This document shows, piece by piece, positions 17,008 to 25,343 of a stretch of DNA of 64,000 nt (positions are counted from its first letter, which is position 1; every line of letters starts with the position of its first letter). The stretch is taken from NCBI GenBank assembly GCA_947507155.1, contig CANNOC010000008.1:24282-88281 (forward strand), given 5' to 3'. The notes beneath the pieces were generated by a model. It saw nothing but the letters and a program-made list of their open reading frames with translations, made no database searches and was not told where the DNA came from. The DNA is from an uncultured Collinsella sp. Its GTDB lineage: Bacteria; Actinomycetota; Coriobacteriia; Coriobacteriales; Coriobacteriaceae. Made by a program: the position numbers and the translations under genes.

Positions 17008-17844
17008 ATGAGTGCATCGAACATCAAAGACATCCTAAGCTCGCGCCGTCGCATGGTTGCCGCGGCCGCATGGATGTTGGTGCTGGTAGCCGCCCTGAGC
17101 GCCGCCACCTACGCCTGGTTCAGCAACTCGCGCTACACCAACGTGACGCCCGTGGCGCACACGGTAAGCGACGAGGGTTCCGACCTGCAGATCGGCCTTT
17201 CGGCTAACGGGCCCTGGGACACAACGGCAACGCTTGCCGCGGCCGACAAGACGCTCTATCCCATCTCGACGGCAGACCTTTCCCGCTTTTGGCGTGGCAC
17301 GTTCCAAAACGCCGCGGGCATCACGACCAACTTTGCCGACTGCACCGCGCAGCTGGACGACTACGCTCTTTCGGGCACGCTGTACCTCAAGGGCAACGAC
17401 AGCGCGCTCAACGTGTATCTGTATCAGGGCCAGATGAGCGTGACGAGCGACCCGCAGCTGCTGGCCGCGCTGCGCCTGGGCCTGGTCATCACGACCCAGT
17501 CGGGCACGCAAACGCATATCTTTACCTGCGATGACCTAGGTAACACCGCTGGCGCTACCAGCAGACGCACTACGGCGCAAGACGGCGTGGTTGTGGCGGG
17601 CGGCGCTTCGGGCTGGGCCTACACCGCCGACCCTGCGCGCGCCATAAGCGCTTACAGTATGGACGGCGCCGGCGACACGCCCACGGCGCGCGCGGGCGCC
17701 ACGCCCATCTGCACGCTGGCCGCCAACGAGGTGGCAAGCGCTCATTACGTTGTGTACATGGAAGGCTGCGACGCTAATTGCATCGACGAGGCCCAGGCCC
17801 GCGATGTGGTACTGCAGCTTGCCTTTGCCGCGGCCAAGGCATAG
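17008..17844 (+). CDS. TasA/CalY-like protein with SipW-type signal peptide
   Basis: 278 aa. The signal ends in ALSAATYAWFSNSRY at about residues 29-43. The mature part shows the repeated beta pattern of the family, including SGTLYLKGNDSALNVYLYQ, and a C-terminal YMEGCDANCIDEA before a hydrophobic last strand. It starts 11 bases after the previous paralogue with GGGGG upstream of the ATG. The similarity in the middle (an LYPIST tract followed by a FW/FA segment) also links it to the next gene, so these may be subunits of one mixed fibre. Confidence 0.78.
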   Translation: MSASNIKDILSSRRRMVAAAAWMLVLVAALSAATYAWFSNSRYTNVTPVAHTVSDEGSDLQIGLSANGPWDTTATLAAADKTLYPISTADLSRFWRGTFQNAAGITTNFADCTAQLDDYALSGTLYLKGNDSALNVYLYQGQMSVTSDPQLLAALRLGLVITTQSGTQTHIFTCDDLGNTAGATSRRTTAQDGVVVAGGASGWAYTADPARAISAYSMDGAGDTPTARAGATPICTLAANEVASAHYVVYMEGCDANCIDEAQARDVVLQLAFAAAKA

Positions 17845-17858
17845 GGGGGGCGAGCTAA

Positions 17859-18839
17859 ATGCACAAGAATAAGCACATGCAGGTAGGCGCCAGCGAGTCC
17901 GCGGGCGCAACCCCGGGGACCGCACCCGCCGCTGCCGCCGAGCGCGCTGTGGGTTCGGACTCTGACACCCGCCGCCACGCCCACCGCGCGCGTGCCTACA
18001 TCGCGCTCGTCATGGTGGCACTCGCCGCCACGCTGGGCGCCGCGACCTACGCTTGGTTCACGAACAACATGAAGGTCAACACCAACTCGGTGAGCGTGCA
18101 CAGCGACACGTCCAAGCTGGTGCTGGAGCTGGGCGATGCCGACCGCGGCAGCTGGTCGCAGCAGGGCGACGTTTCCCTAGCTTCTATCGCGACCGGCGCC
18201 GTGACGCTCTACCCGGTCTCGACCTTCGATCTCAACGGCTTTGCTGCCTGTGCGCAAAACAACTCTGCCGGCGATGCCACAGTGTTTGAGCAGGCAAAAG
18301 ACAACGGCTCCGCCTTCTACCACGGTTGGATCGACCTGCGCTCCACCATTACCGGAACGGGCGCCAGCAAAGTAAGGGGCAAGGTCAACCTGTATCTGGC
18401 CGAATCGCTGGTCCCGCAGGGTGCCGATGCCGAGCTGCTGCGCGCAGCCCGCGTGGGCATCAAGATTTCGAGCGGCAACCAGGTGCTTGCCACCAACATT
18501 TTTGAGCTCGACAGCTCTGATAGCGGCCATCGCGACGAGCATCCCGCGACCGCGCCTTCGGGCCTGGCGGGCTACACCGAGGGCATGCTTCTGGGTTGGC
18601 AAAACGGCCAGCTTGCTTGCGGTGCCAACGTAACGCAGGACCCAGCCGCCTTTACGCTGGACACGAGCGAGACGGCCGCGCGTCCGCAAAACGCGCTTGC
18701 CACGCTTGGGCTTGGCCAGACCTATCGTTTGGATATCTATTACTACATCGAGGGCACCGATCCCGATAGCGCCGACTATCTCTATCAGGATCCGGGCACC
18801 TTGCACCTGGCGCTCTTTGCGACCTTGGACGGTGAGTAG
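17859..18839 (+). CDS. TasA/CalY-like protein with SipW-type signal peptide
   Basis: 326 aa. The N-terminal tail before the hydrophobic core is long and Ala/Thr-rich (about 45 residues), followed by LGAATYAWFTNNMK. The mature region contains LYPVSTFDLNGF, matching the preceding paralogue, and ends with YIEGTDPDSADYL. In this paralogue the Cys of the usual D-x-x-C motif is replaced by Ser. It begins 14 bases after the previous stop with GGGGGG upstream. As with its neighbours, the likely role is an exported fibre or matrix subunit; direct evidence of polymerisation cannot come from sequence alone. Confidence 0.77.
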   Translation: MHKNKHMQVGASESAGATPGTAPAAAAERAVGSDSDTRRHAHRARAYIALVMVALAATLGAATYAWFTNNMKVNTNSVSVHSDTSKLVLELGDADRGSWSQQGDVSLASIATGAVTLYPVSTFDLNGFAACAQNNSAGDATVFEQAKDNGSAFYHGWIDLRSTITGTGASKVRGKVNLYLAESLVPQGADAELLRAARVGIKISSGNQVLATNIFELDSSDSGHRDEHPATAPSGLAGYTEGMLLGWQNGQLACGANVTQDPAAFTLDTSETAARPQNALATLGLGQTYRLDIYYYIEGTDPDSADYLYQDPGTLHLALFATLDGE

Positions 18840-18841
18840 CA

Positions 18842-19669
18842 ATGGCACGCGTTGAATCAGACGACCGCCGCTCGGCTACCGGCGACCGCCGTCCAGTCGC
18901 CGCCACCGGCAAGCCCAACGCCGCCGCGCCCACCGACACCGATCTGCGCCGCAAGCTCACCACAACCGTGGTGTTGGTGCTGTTTGCGCTGGTGGCGATA
19001 GCCATGGCAACGTTCGCCTGGTTCTCCATCGCCGATAGCGCCAAAACCCGCATGCTCATGATCGACGCCAACGCCGATGGCTCGCTGCGCTTTGACCTGG
19101 ACGAACACGCCACATTCGACGAATACGTGCACAGCCTGGGCTTCGATCAGATCTCGGCGCGCATCGCTAGCGAAAAGGGCGTGGACATCGATGCGTCCAA
19201 GCTCAAGCCCGTCACCACGAGCGACTACCAGACCTTCACCTTCGAAGACGGCTCCACTGCCGATCCCGCCACCGGCGCCTACCTGGAGTTCACGCTGCAT
19301 TTTATGGGCAGCACGGACCTGCGCGTGCGCCTGACCGGGCAGGATGGCGACGGCGGCGTGTCCGGCACGCGGTTTAGCTCCGACACGCAGGGCATGGCCA
19401 GCGCCATGCGCATGAGCTTTACCGCCGACGGTCATACCTGGGTCTACAACCCCAACGGGGGTGGGGGCTCATCCGGCGCGGCCACCGTCTTTGGGCTCGG
19501 CTCGGGCGAGGCGACCGCGGCCAGCGATATGTTCGACCTGATAAAAGATACGGACAAGCCGGTAACCGTTCGCATATGGCTCGAGGGAACGGACCCAAAT
19601 TGCACTAATATGCTAAAGGGAGCTAACTATTCGGTTTCGATGCGCTTTGAGGGCATCGAGGAACAGTGA
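18842..19669 (+). CDS. TasA/CalY-like protein with SipW-type signal peptide
   Basis: 275 aa. After about 37 polar residues comes a hydrophobic segment ending in AMATFAWFSIAD, the cleavage region. The mature part has a glycine run (GGGGSSG) and ends with WLEGTDPNCTNM and a final MRFEGIEEQ strand. It starts 2 bases after the previous stop, so translation is coupled. It differs from the others in its N-terminal part and could be a cap or minor subunit. The SipW peptidase gene starts 59 bases later. Confidence 0.77.
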   Translation: MARVESDDRRSATGDRRPVAATGKPNAAAPTDTDLRRKLTTTVVLVLFALVAIAMATFAWFSIADSAKTRMLMIDANADGSLRFDLDEHATFDEYVHSLGFDQISARIASEKGVDIDASKLKPVTTSDYQTFTFEDGSTADPATGAYLEFTLHFMGSTDLRVRLTGQDGDGGVSGTRFSSDTQGMASAMRMSFTADGHTWVYNPNGGGGSSGAATVFGLGSGEATAASDMFDLIKDTDKPVTVRIWLEGTDPNCTNMLKGANYSVSMRFEGIEEQ

Positions 19670-19728
19670 TACGCACGGCGGCCACCGGGCCGCGAACGAC
19701 CTAGACAGACACGGTAGTAAGGGACATC

Positions 19729-20478
19729 ATGCAATCTGTTAAAAAAGTCGCATCCATCGCGCTGAGCGTCGTCATGTGGATCATCATCCTGGTGGCGGCC
19801 CTGTATGCGTTTACCACGCTCGCCACGCACGAGGACGGCAGCGTCTCTGACATCGCCGGCTTCACCCCGCTCGCCGTGCAGTCCGACTCCATGGCGCCCA
19901 CGTTTAACAAGGGCGACCTCATCATCATCAAAAAGTGCGACACCTCCAAGCTCGAGGTGGGCGACATCGTGACGTTCCATACCATCATCGACAACGAGTA
20001 CGCGCTCAACACGCACCGCATCGCCGCCATCGACGAGGTCAACGGCATGCGCAGCTTTACCACCAAGGGCGACAACAACGACGTGGCCGATACGCACATC
20101 ATCAGCGACGGCGACATCGTGGGCAAGTACCTGTTCGCGCTGCCGCAGATGGGCAAGGTCATGGACTTACTGTCCAGCTCCATGGGCTTCCTCATTGTGA
20201 TCGTGCTGCCCATGCTGCTGTTCTTTATCTACCAGGTGTATCACCTCATCGTGGTGGGCATGAACCTCAAGCGCGCTATGGCCGAGGAAGACCGCCTGGC
20301 CGCCGCGGCTGCCATCGTGGATGCCGAGGGCAAGGGCGACACCGCAACTGTCACGGCCGATAACGCCGCCGAGCAGCTCGCCCAGGCCGAGGCCAAGCTC
20401 GAGGAAGCCCGTCGTCTGAAGGCCGAGGCCGAGGCGGCGATGAACGCAAACAAGCAGGAGGACAGCGACAGTGAGTGA
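19729..20478 (+). CDS. SipW-type signal peptidase I with C-terminal coiled coil
   Basis: 249 aa membrane protease of the Ser-His (ER/archaeal, S26B) class. The N-terminal transmembrane helix is at about 8-28, followed by the catalytic Ser54 in QSDSMAP and His96 in LNTHRI, then conserved KGDNND. A second helix spans about 146-172. The cytoplasmic tail (about 180-249) is an Ala/Glu heptad-rich coiled coil, an addition to the ordinary SipW. SipW enzymes cut the atypical signals of TasA-like proteins, and four such genes precede it directly. A second peptidase of the same type is at 24514. Confidence 0.92.
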   Translation: MQSVKKVASIALSVVMWIIILVAALYAFTTLATHEDGSVSDIAGFTPLAVQSDSMAPTFNKGDLIIIKKCDTSKLEVGDIVTFHTIIDNEYALNTHRIAAIDEVNGMRSFTTKGDNNDVADTHIISDGDIVGKYLFALPQMGKVMDLLSSSMGFLIVIVLPMLLFFIYQVYHLIVVGMNLKRAMAEEDRLAAAAAIVDAEGKGDTATVTADNAAEQLAQAEAKLEEARRLKAEAEAAMNANKQEDSDSE

Positions 20479-22168
20479 GTTTCTGGGATTTGCCTGGGAG
20501 CTGCTGGCAAAGGTCGTCTACAACGTCGTTGCCGTCGTGAGCTCCCTCCTTAATCTGCTGGTGTTTGGCTGGGTTGAGTACTTCAGCATCTTTATGACCT
20601 ACTTCACCACGTTTGACCTGGTGGGCAAGATCGGCGCGGTCATTCTGTTTGCCATGCTCATCGCGGTCCCCGTGCTGATCGTGGCCATTCTGGTTCACCG
20701 CTACCGCATCAACCGCCGCCTGCATCGCGACGACACGTCCAACAAGGCACTCTATCGCGAGATCGGCCGCCTGAACAAGCAGGTGCTCGACCTCATGGAC
20801 GAGAAGAACAAGCTGCTGGCGCTCAAGGTCAATGCCATGGGCGGCACCAAGCAGATTCCGTACGTGGGCGCCTCTGCCCTGGCCGACGATCACCTGCCCA
20901 CGGTGGGCAACGTGGTGGGCGCCGCTGTGGGCGCCGGTGCGCCTGCGGGCGAGGGCGCCACGGCTGCCGTGGTGTCGGGCAACGCGTCGCTCGCGCTCGA
21001 TGGCGATGGCGTCAAGGATGCCGCGGCCGCCATGGCCAAGGCCACCGTCGAGGCCAAGACCCTTGCCGAGGAAAAAGAGATCGCCCAGGCCAACCGCTTC
21101 CCCAAGCTGTCCCTTGTGGACCTTAAGTACCGCGACTGGGAGCCCCCGGTCTACGACGATGCCATCTCGCTGGAGGACTTTGTCGACAGCTTCCGCGCGT
21201 TCGCCTGCAGCCAGATGAAGCTCTACTACACGCCCGAGGTCATCCGCCGCTTTGTGGCCGGCATGGCCGCCTCCAAGCTGCTGATTCTGGAGGGCATTTC
21301 GGGTACCGGTAAGACGTCGCTGCCCTATAGCTTTAGCCGCTATCTGGACAACCCCGCAACCATCGTGTCGGTGCAGCCGAGTTTTCGCGATCGCACCGAG
21401 GTGCTGGGCTACTTCAACGAGTTTTCCAAGCGCTTTAACGAGACAGAGTTCCTCCGTGCCGTGTACGAGGCGGGGCTGCGCCAGGACCCGTCCATGATCG
21501 TGCTCGACGAGATGAACCTCGCCCGCGTGGAGTACTACTTTGCCGAGATCCTGTCGGTGCTCGAGATGCCCAGCCACGACGAGTGGGTGCTCGACCTGGT
21601 GCCTACCCAGTGGGCCGCCGACCCCAAGGGTCTGCACGACGGAAAGCTCACCATTCCCGACAGCCTGTGGTTTATCGGCACGGCCAACAACGACGACTCT
21701 ACCTTTACCATCACGGACAAGGTGTACGACCGCGCGATTCCCATCGAGCTCAACGAGCGCGCCGACGCGTTTGAGTGCGAGCCGCACGAGCGCGTGCACG
21801 TGACGGCCGACCACCTGCAGTATCTGTTCCAGAAGGCCAAGGTCGAGTACGTGATCGATGACGATCTGCTCGAGAAGATGCACAAGCTGGACCAGTACCT
21901 GCAGACCCGCTTTAAGCTGGCCTTTGGCAACCGTATCATCAAGCAGATGTACGACTTTATCCCCGTGTACGTGGCGTGCGGCGGCACCGAGTTGGGCGGC
22001 ATGGACTACATCATCGCCCGCAAGGTGCTCAAGAAGTTTGAGTCCATGAACGTGAGCTTTGTGCGCGACGAGATGAAGGGCCTGATCGAGTACATCGAGA
22101 AGACCTTTGGCGAGGGCGGCCTGCCCGATTCCGTCATGTATCTGCAGCGGATCCAGAACTTCTACTAA
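20471..22168 (+). CDS. Membrane-anchored McrB-like AAA+ ATPase
   Basis: 565 aa. Two predicted transmembrane helices (about 10-33 and 52-75) are followed by a short coiled coil (94-120), an Ala/Gly-rich linker, and an AAA_5-type domain. Walker A is GISGTGKTS at 275-283, Walker B SMIVLDEMN at 341-349, and the sensor region IGTANNDDS at 402-410. The GTPase signature MNTADRS of true McrB is not present. It starts at GTG 20471 inside the end of the peptidase gene, with AGGAGG at 20456-20461. The next gene encodes a DUF2357 protein, the usual partner of McrB-like ATPases. A restriction role is unlikely given the membrane anchor and operon. Confidence 0.82.
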   Translation: MSEFLGFAWELLAKVVYNVVAVVSSLLNLLVFGWVEYFSIFMTYFTTFDLVGKIGAVILFAMLIAVPVLIVAILVHRYRINRRLHRDDTSNKALYREIGRLNKQVLDLMDEKNKLLALKVNAMGGTKQIPYVGASALADDHLPTVGNVVGAAVGAGAPAGEGATAAVVSGNASLALDGDGVKDAAAAMAKATVEAKTLAEEKEIAQANRFPKLSLVDLKYRDWEPPVYDDAISLEDFVDSFRAFACSQMKLYYTPEVIRRFVAGMAASKLLILEGISGTGKTSLPYSFSRYLDNPATIVSVQPSFRDRTEVLGYFNEFSKRFNETEFLRAVYEAGLRQDPSMIVLDEMNLARVEYYFAEILSVLEMPSHDEWVLDLVPTQWAADPKGLHDGKLTIPDSLWFIGTANNDDSTFTITDKVYDRAIPIELNERADAFECEPHERVHVTADHLQYLFQKAKVEYVIDDDLLEKMHKLDQYLQTRFKLAFGNRIIKQMYDFIPVYVACGGTELGGMDYIIARKVLKKFESMNVSFVRDEMKGLIEYIEKTFGEGGLPDSVMYLQRIQNFY

Positions 22169-22267
22169 TGCCGTAAGCGCGGGGCGTGGGACAAGACAAT
22201 CAGTAGCGTTTGCCCAGTGTGGTGTCGTCACGCCCCTTACCGATCGATCCAACCTATGGAGTAACCC

Positions 22268-24514
22268 ATGTCCGAGACCATTCAGGACCTCTATACCAGC
22301 TTCTCCGAGCAAATGGAGCCTATCCAGGAGGACAGCCGCTACTTCCGTTATCTGTTTGAGATGGCGCAGGCCTCGGGCACCACGATCGAGCAACAGCGCG
22401 AGGAGCTCGTCAAAGTGGTGGACGAGGAGTGGATCAGCATGATCGAGGACTCGCTCGACGCCATTAACACCATCATCGAAAATCCGCGCCGCTTTATCAC
22501 CACCGAGGAAGAGGTGGTGCCGGTCTCGCTCGCCAAAAAGATCAGTGCCGACAGCGTCCGTCACCTGAGCCAGAACACGCAGTTTTTGGCTCCGAGCGAC
22601 GATGGCGGCGTCCATCCCACGCGCATCCTCAACGTCAGTACCGTCGAGACGTACGACCTGTACGAGAACCGCTTTATCTACCACCTGATTCAGCGCCTGC
22701 TGACGTTTGTAGACAAGCGTACCGACGTGATCTTTTGGTCGACGGGCAACGAGATCCGCAACCGCTTTAAGATGCACAGCAAGATCGACGACGCGTACGA
22801 GGAGATTGAGTACAACGTCGAGATGACGGTCAAGAACCGCCAGAGCTTTGCCGAGAACGATGCCGACAATATGGACGTCTTTATGCGCATCGACCGCGTG
22901 CGCCGTCTGGTCATGGCGCTGCGTGGCGCGTCGTTCTGCCAGATCATGAACGGGTGCAGCGCGGTCCGCAGCCCCATTCAGCGCACCAACCTCATCATGA
23001 AGGACCCCAACTACCGCAAGTGCTACCAGCTGTGGCAGTTTATGGAGCGCTACGACAAGGTGGGCTACAACATCGACGTGCAGCAGCAGGCGCTGGCGTT
23101 CGATGACGAGTACATGGTGCAGATGTACACCAACCTCATCAACAACTACACCGTCTTTAAGAGCCTGACCGACGACGAGCGCAACCTGCAGGAGCTCGAG
23201 AGCGTGCATCCCGAGCCGGTGGCGCCCAAGTTTATTAAGGAGATTAAGGAGGTGCAGGTCGATAGCCCCGACCTGCCCGATGTCGAGGTCCGTCGCGTGT
23301 TTGTGGAGGAGGTCACGCAGGCCCAGCTCGATGCCGAGCAGGCGCTGGCCGAGGCCCGCGAGCAGATCGAGGAGCTGCAGGGACAGCTGAAGTCCTGGAA
23401 GGTGCAGGCGCACGCGCTGACCGATGAGCGCGACGACCTGGCCGACGAGCTGGACGAGGCTAAGACGCGTGAGCTGGCATTGACACAGCGCGCACAGATT
23501 GCCGAGGCCGATGTCGAGGAACTGCGCGCCTCGCTGGAGGATGTCGAGGCCGGCAAGAAGGCTGCCGAGGATGCTGTGGCAGAGGCACGCTCGACCGCGG
23601 CGGCGCAGCTTGAGCAGATGCGCGCCGAGGTCGATGCCGAGGTCACGGCCGCTCGCGCCGATGCCGATGCCAAGATTGCAGCTGCCGAGCAGACGGCCGC
23701 CGAGCAGGTCGCGCAGGTCAAGAGCGAATCCGCCGCGGCCCTGGCCACCAAGACGACGGCCGATGCCGCCGAGCTGCAAGCCACCAAGGACGCCGCCGCG
23801 GCTGAGCTTGCCGGCGTGCGCGAGGCATCTGCCAAGGAGGTGGCCGAGCTGCATGCCAAGCTGGACGCCGCCCAGCTGCAGATCGAGGAAGTGCAGCTGA
23901 CGGCCGAGCGCGATGCCCGTGCCGCGGCCGAGGCGGCCGACGCCGCTGCTGCTGTGGCGGAGCAGAAGCTCGCCGATACCGTTGCCGCGGCCGAGGAGAA
24001 GGTTTCCGCTGCTCAGCAGGCAGCCGATGCCGCGATCGATGCCGCCCGTGCGGCCGCCGACTCTGCTGTGGAGCAGGCTACGGTGGACGCCAGCGAGAAG
24101 GTCGCCGCAGCCGCTGCCGAGCGCGATGCTGCCACGCGTGCCGCCGAGGAGGCCCGTGCCGACGCCGACGCGCGCATCGCCGCAGCCGAGCTTAAAGCAG
24201 AGGAGCGCATCGAGCAGGAACTCGCCGCCGCCAAGGCTGCGCACGAGCGCGAGCTCGAGACCGCCCGAGCCGAGATGCAGCAGCGCTTGGACTCGTTGGC
24301 GCACGAGCTGGAACAGGCCGAACGCAATCGCGAGCGTGCCGAGCGCCGCGCCGAGGGCAACAGCCTGTCGCGCTATCTGCTGGCTCGTCTGCGCGGCGAG
24401 GCTGGCGAGGGCGTGGCCGCCGCGCCTGACGAGGATGGCGCTTCTGCGGCGGATGCCACCGAGGCCGAGGTCGCTGCCGACCCCGAGACTTCCGCAAAGG
24501 ACGTCGACAAGTGA
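22268..24514 (+). CDS. DUF2357 (McrC N-terminal-like) protein fused to a long coiled coil
   Basis: 748 aa. The first 320 or so residues resemble DUF2357, the N-terminal part of McrC-type proteins, with VETYDLYENRFIYHLIQRLL as the best block. Instead of a PD-(D/E)XK nuclease, the chain continues as an Ala/Glu-rich heptad repeat from about 345 to 700 and an acidic tail. No ExK or QxK nuclease motif is visible. It follows the membrane-bound McrB-like ATPase after 99 bases and overlaps the second peptidase start by one base. A structural or scaffold role inside the cell, under control of the ATPase, is the best guess. Confidence 0.75.
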   Translation: MSETIQDLYTSFSEQMEPIQEDSRYFRYLFEMAQASGTTIEQQREELVKVVDEEWISMIEDSLDAINTIIENPRRFITTEEEVVPVSLAKKISADSVRHLSQNTQFLAPSDDGGVHPTRILNVSTVETYDLYENRFIYHLIQRLLTFVDKRTDVIFWSTGNEIRNRFKMHSKIDDAYEEIEYNVEMTVKNRQSFAENDADNMDVFMRIDRVRRLVMALRGASFCQIMNGCSAVRSPIQRTNLIMKDPNYRKCYQLWQFMERYDKVGYNIDVQQQALAFDDEYMVQMYTNLINNYTVFKSLTDDERNLQELESVHPEPVAPKFIKEIKEVQVDSPDLPDVEVRRVFVEEVTQAQLDAEQALAEAREQIEELQGQLKSWKVQAHALTDERDDLADELDEAKTRELALTQRAQIAEADVEELRASLEDVEAGKKAAEDAVAEARSTAAAQLEQMRAEVDAEVTAARADADAKIAAAEQTAAEQVAQVKSESAAALATKTTADAAELQATKDAAAAELAGVREASAKEVAELHAKLDAAQLQIEEVQLTAERDARAAAEAADAAAAVAEQKLADTVAAAEEKVSAAQQAADAAIDAARAAADSAVEQATVDASEKVAAAAAERDAATRAAEEARADADARIAAAELKAEERIEQELAAAKAAHERELETARAEMQQRLDSLAHELEQAERNRERAERRAEGNSLSRYLLARLRGEAGEGVAAAPDEDGASAADATEAEVAADPETSAKDVDK

Positions 24515-25218
24515 TGAAGCACGTGCTCCGCGTGATCAACGTGCTGGCGACCGTGGTGATCCTGGTCGCCTTTGTGGTGCTGCTGCGCACGGTGTTCACG
24601 CCCGCCGGCGAGATTCCCACCATCATGGGCTATGGCTTTATGCGCACGCTGACCGGCTCGATGGAGCCTGCGATTCCCGTGCACTCGTTTATCGTCGTCG
24701 ATACCGGCAACAGCATGGTCTACCAGGTGGGCGATATCATCACCTTCCATTCGTCCGATGACGCGCTGGAGGGTTCGCTCAACACGCATCGCATCGTTAC
24801 CGTGGAGGCCGCGGCCGACGGCACGCCGGTCTACCGCACCAAGGGCGACGCCAATCCGGTTGAGGACGCCGCGCCCGTGCCCGCCGCCGACGTGGTGGGT
24901 CGCGTGGTCTTTGTCTCGGCGGGGCTGGGCGTGGTGGTCTCGTTGCTCACCAACCCGCTGCTGTTCTTCCCGCTTATCGTGGTGCCGCTGATCGTGCTGC
25001 TGGTGCTCGAGATTCGCCATATGGTCAAGACCACACAAGAGGTGTCACGCGCCGAGGACGAGGCCGCCCTGCGTGCTGCCGTGGAGCAGATTCGCGAAAA
25101 GCGTCGCCGCGAGCAGGAAGACCAGGACAGCGCCAAGGAGCAGAGCGACGGCGAGCATACTGGGGAAAGTGTGGAAACCGATCCCGGCGCCCTAGACGAT
25201 TCCAACCGCTCGGCATAG
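24514..25218 (+). CDS. Second SipW-type signal peptidase I
   Basis: 234 aa, of the same Ser-His class as the gene at 19729 but only distantly similar. The N-terminal helix spans about 4-25. Catalytic Ser49 is in LTGSMEP and His92 in LNTHRI, with the KGDANP block after it. A second hydrophobic segment occurs at about 125-160. The tail is charged and partly coiled (RAEDEAALRAAVEQIREK). The ATG overlaps the previous stop (TGATG); a GTG 3 bases earlier is possible. Two peptidases in one operon suggest either separate substrates or a dimeric enzyme. It closes the operon. Confidence 0.9.
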   Translation: MKHVLRVINVLATVVILVAFVVLLRTVFTPAGEIPTIMGYGFMRTLTGSMEPAIPVHSFIVVDTGNSMVYQVGDIITFHSSDDALEGSLNTHRIVTVEAAADGTPVYRTKGDANPVEDAAPVPAADVVGRVVFVSAGLGVVVSLLTNPLLFFPLIVVPLIVLLVLEIRHMVKTTQEVSRAEDEAALRAAVEQIREKRRREQEDQDSAKEQSDGEHTGESVETDPGALDDSNRSA

Positions 25219-25343
25219 CTCTTCGGTGCCTTTTGTCCCTGCAATTTGGACGCCCATAGATGTTCCGAATCATCTGCTTTTTCATGCCGATATTCGTGCT
25301 ACAGTTTGAGCGCTTTGTTGCCAATTGATTTCGGGGGAGTGGA

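Noticed and set aside
20351..24304. A 1317-codon open frame on the minus strand
   Set aside because: It is the antisense of the AAA and coiled-coil genes, kept open by their GC-rich third codon positions. It has no ribosome-binding site and no recognisable domain.
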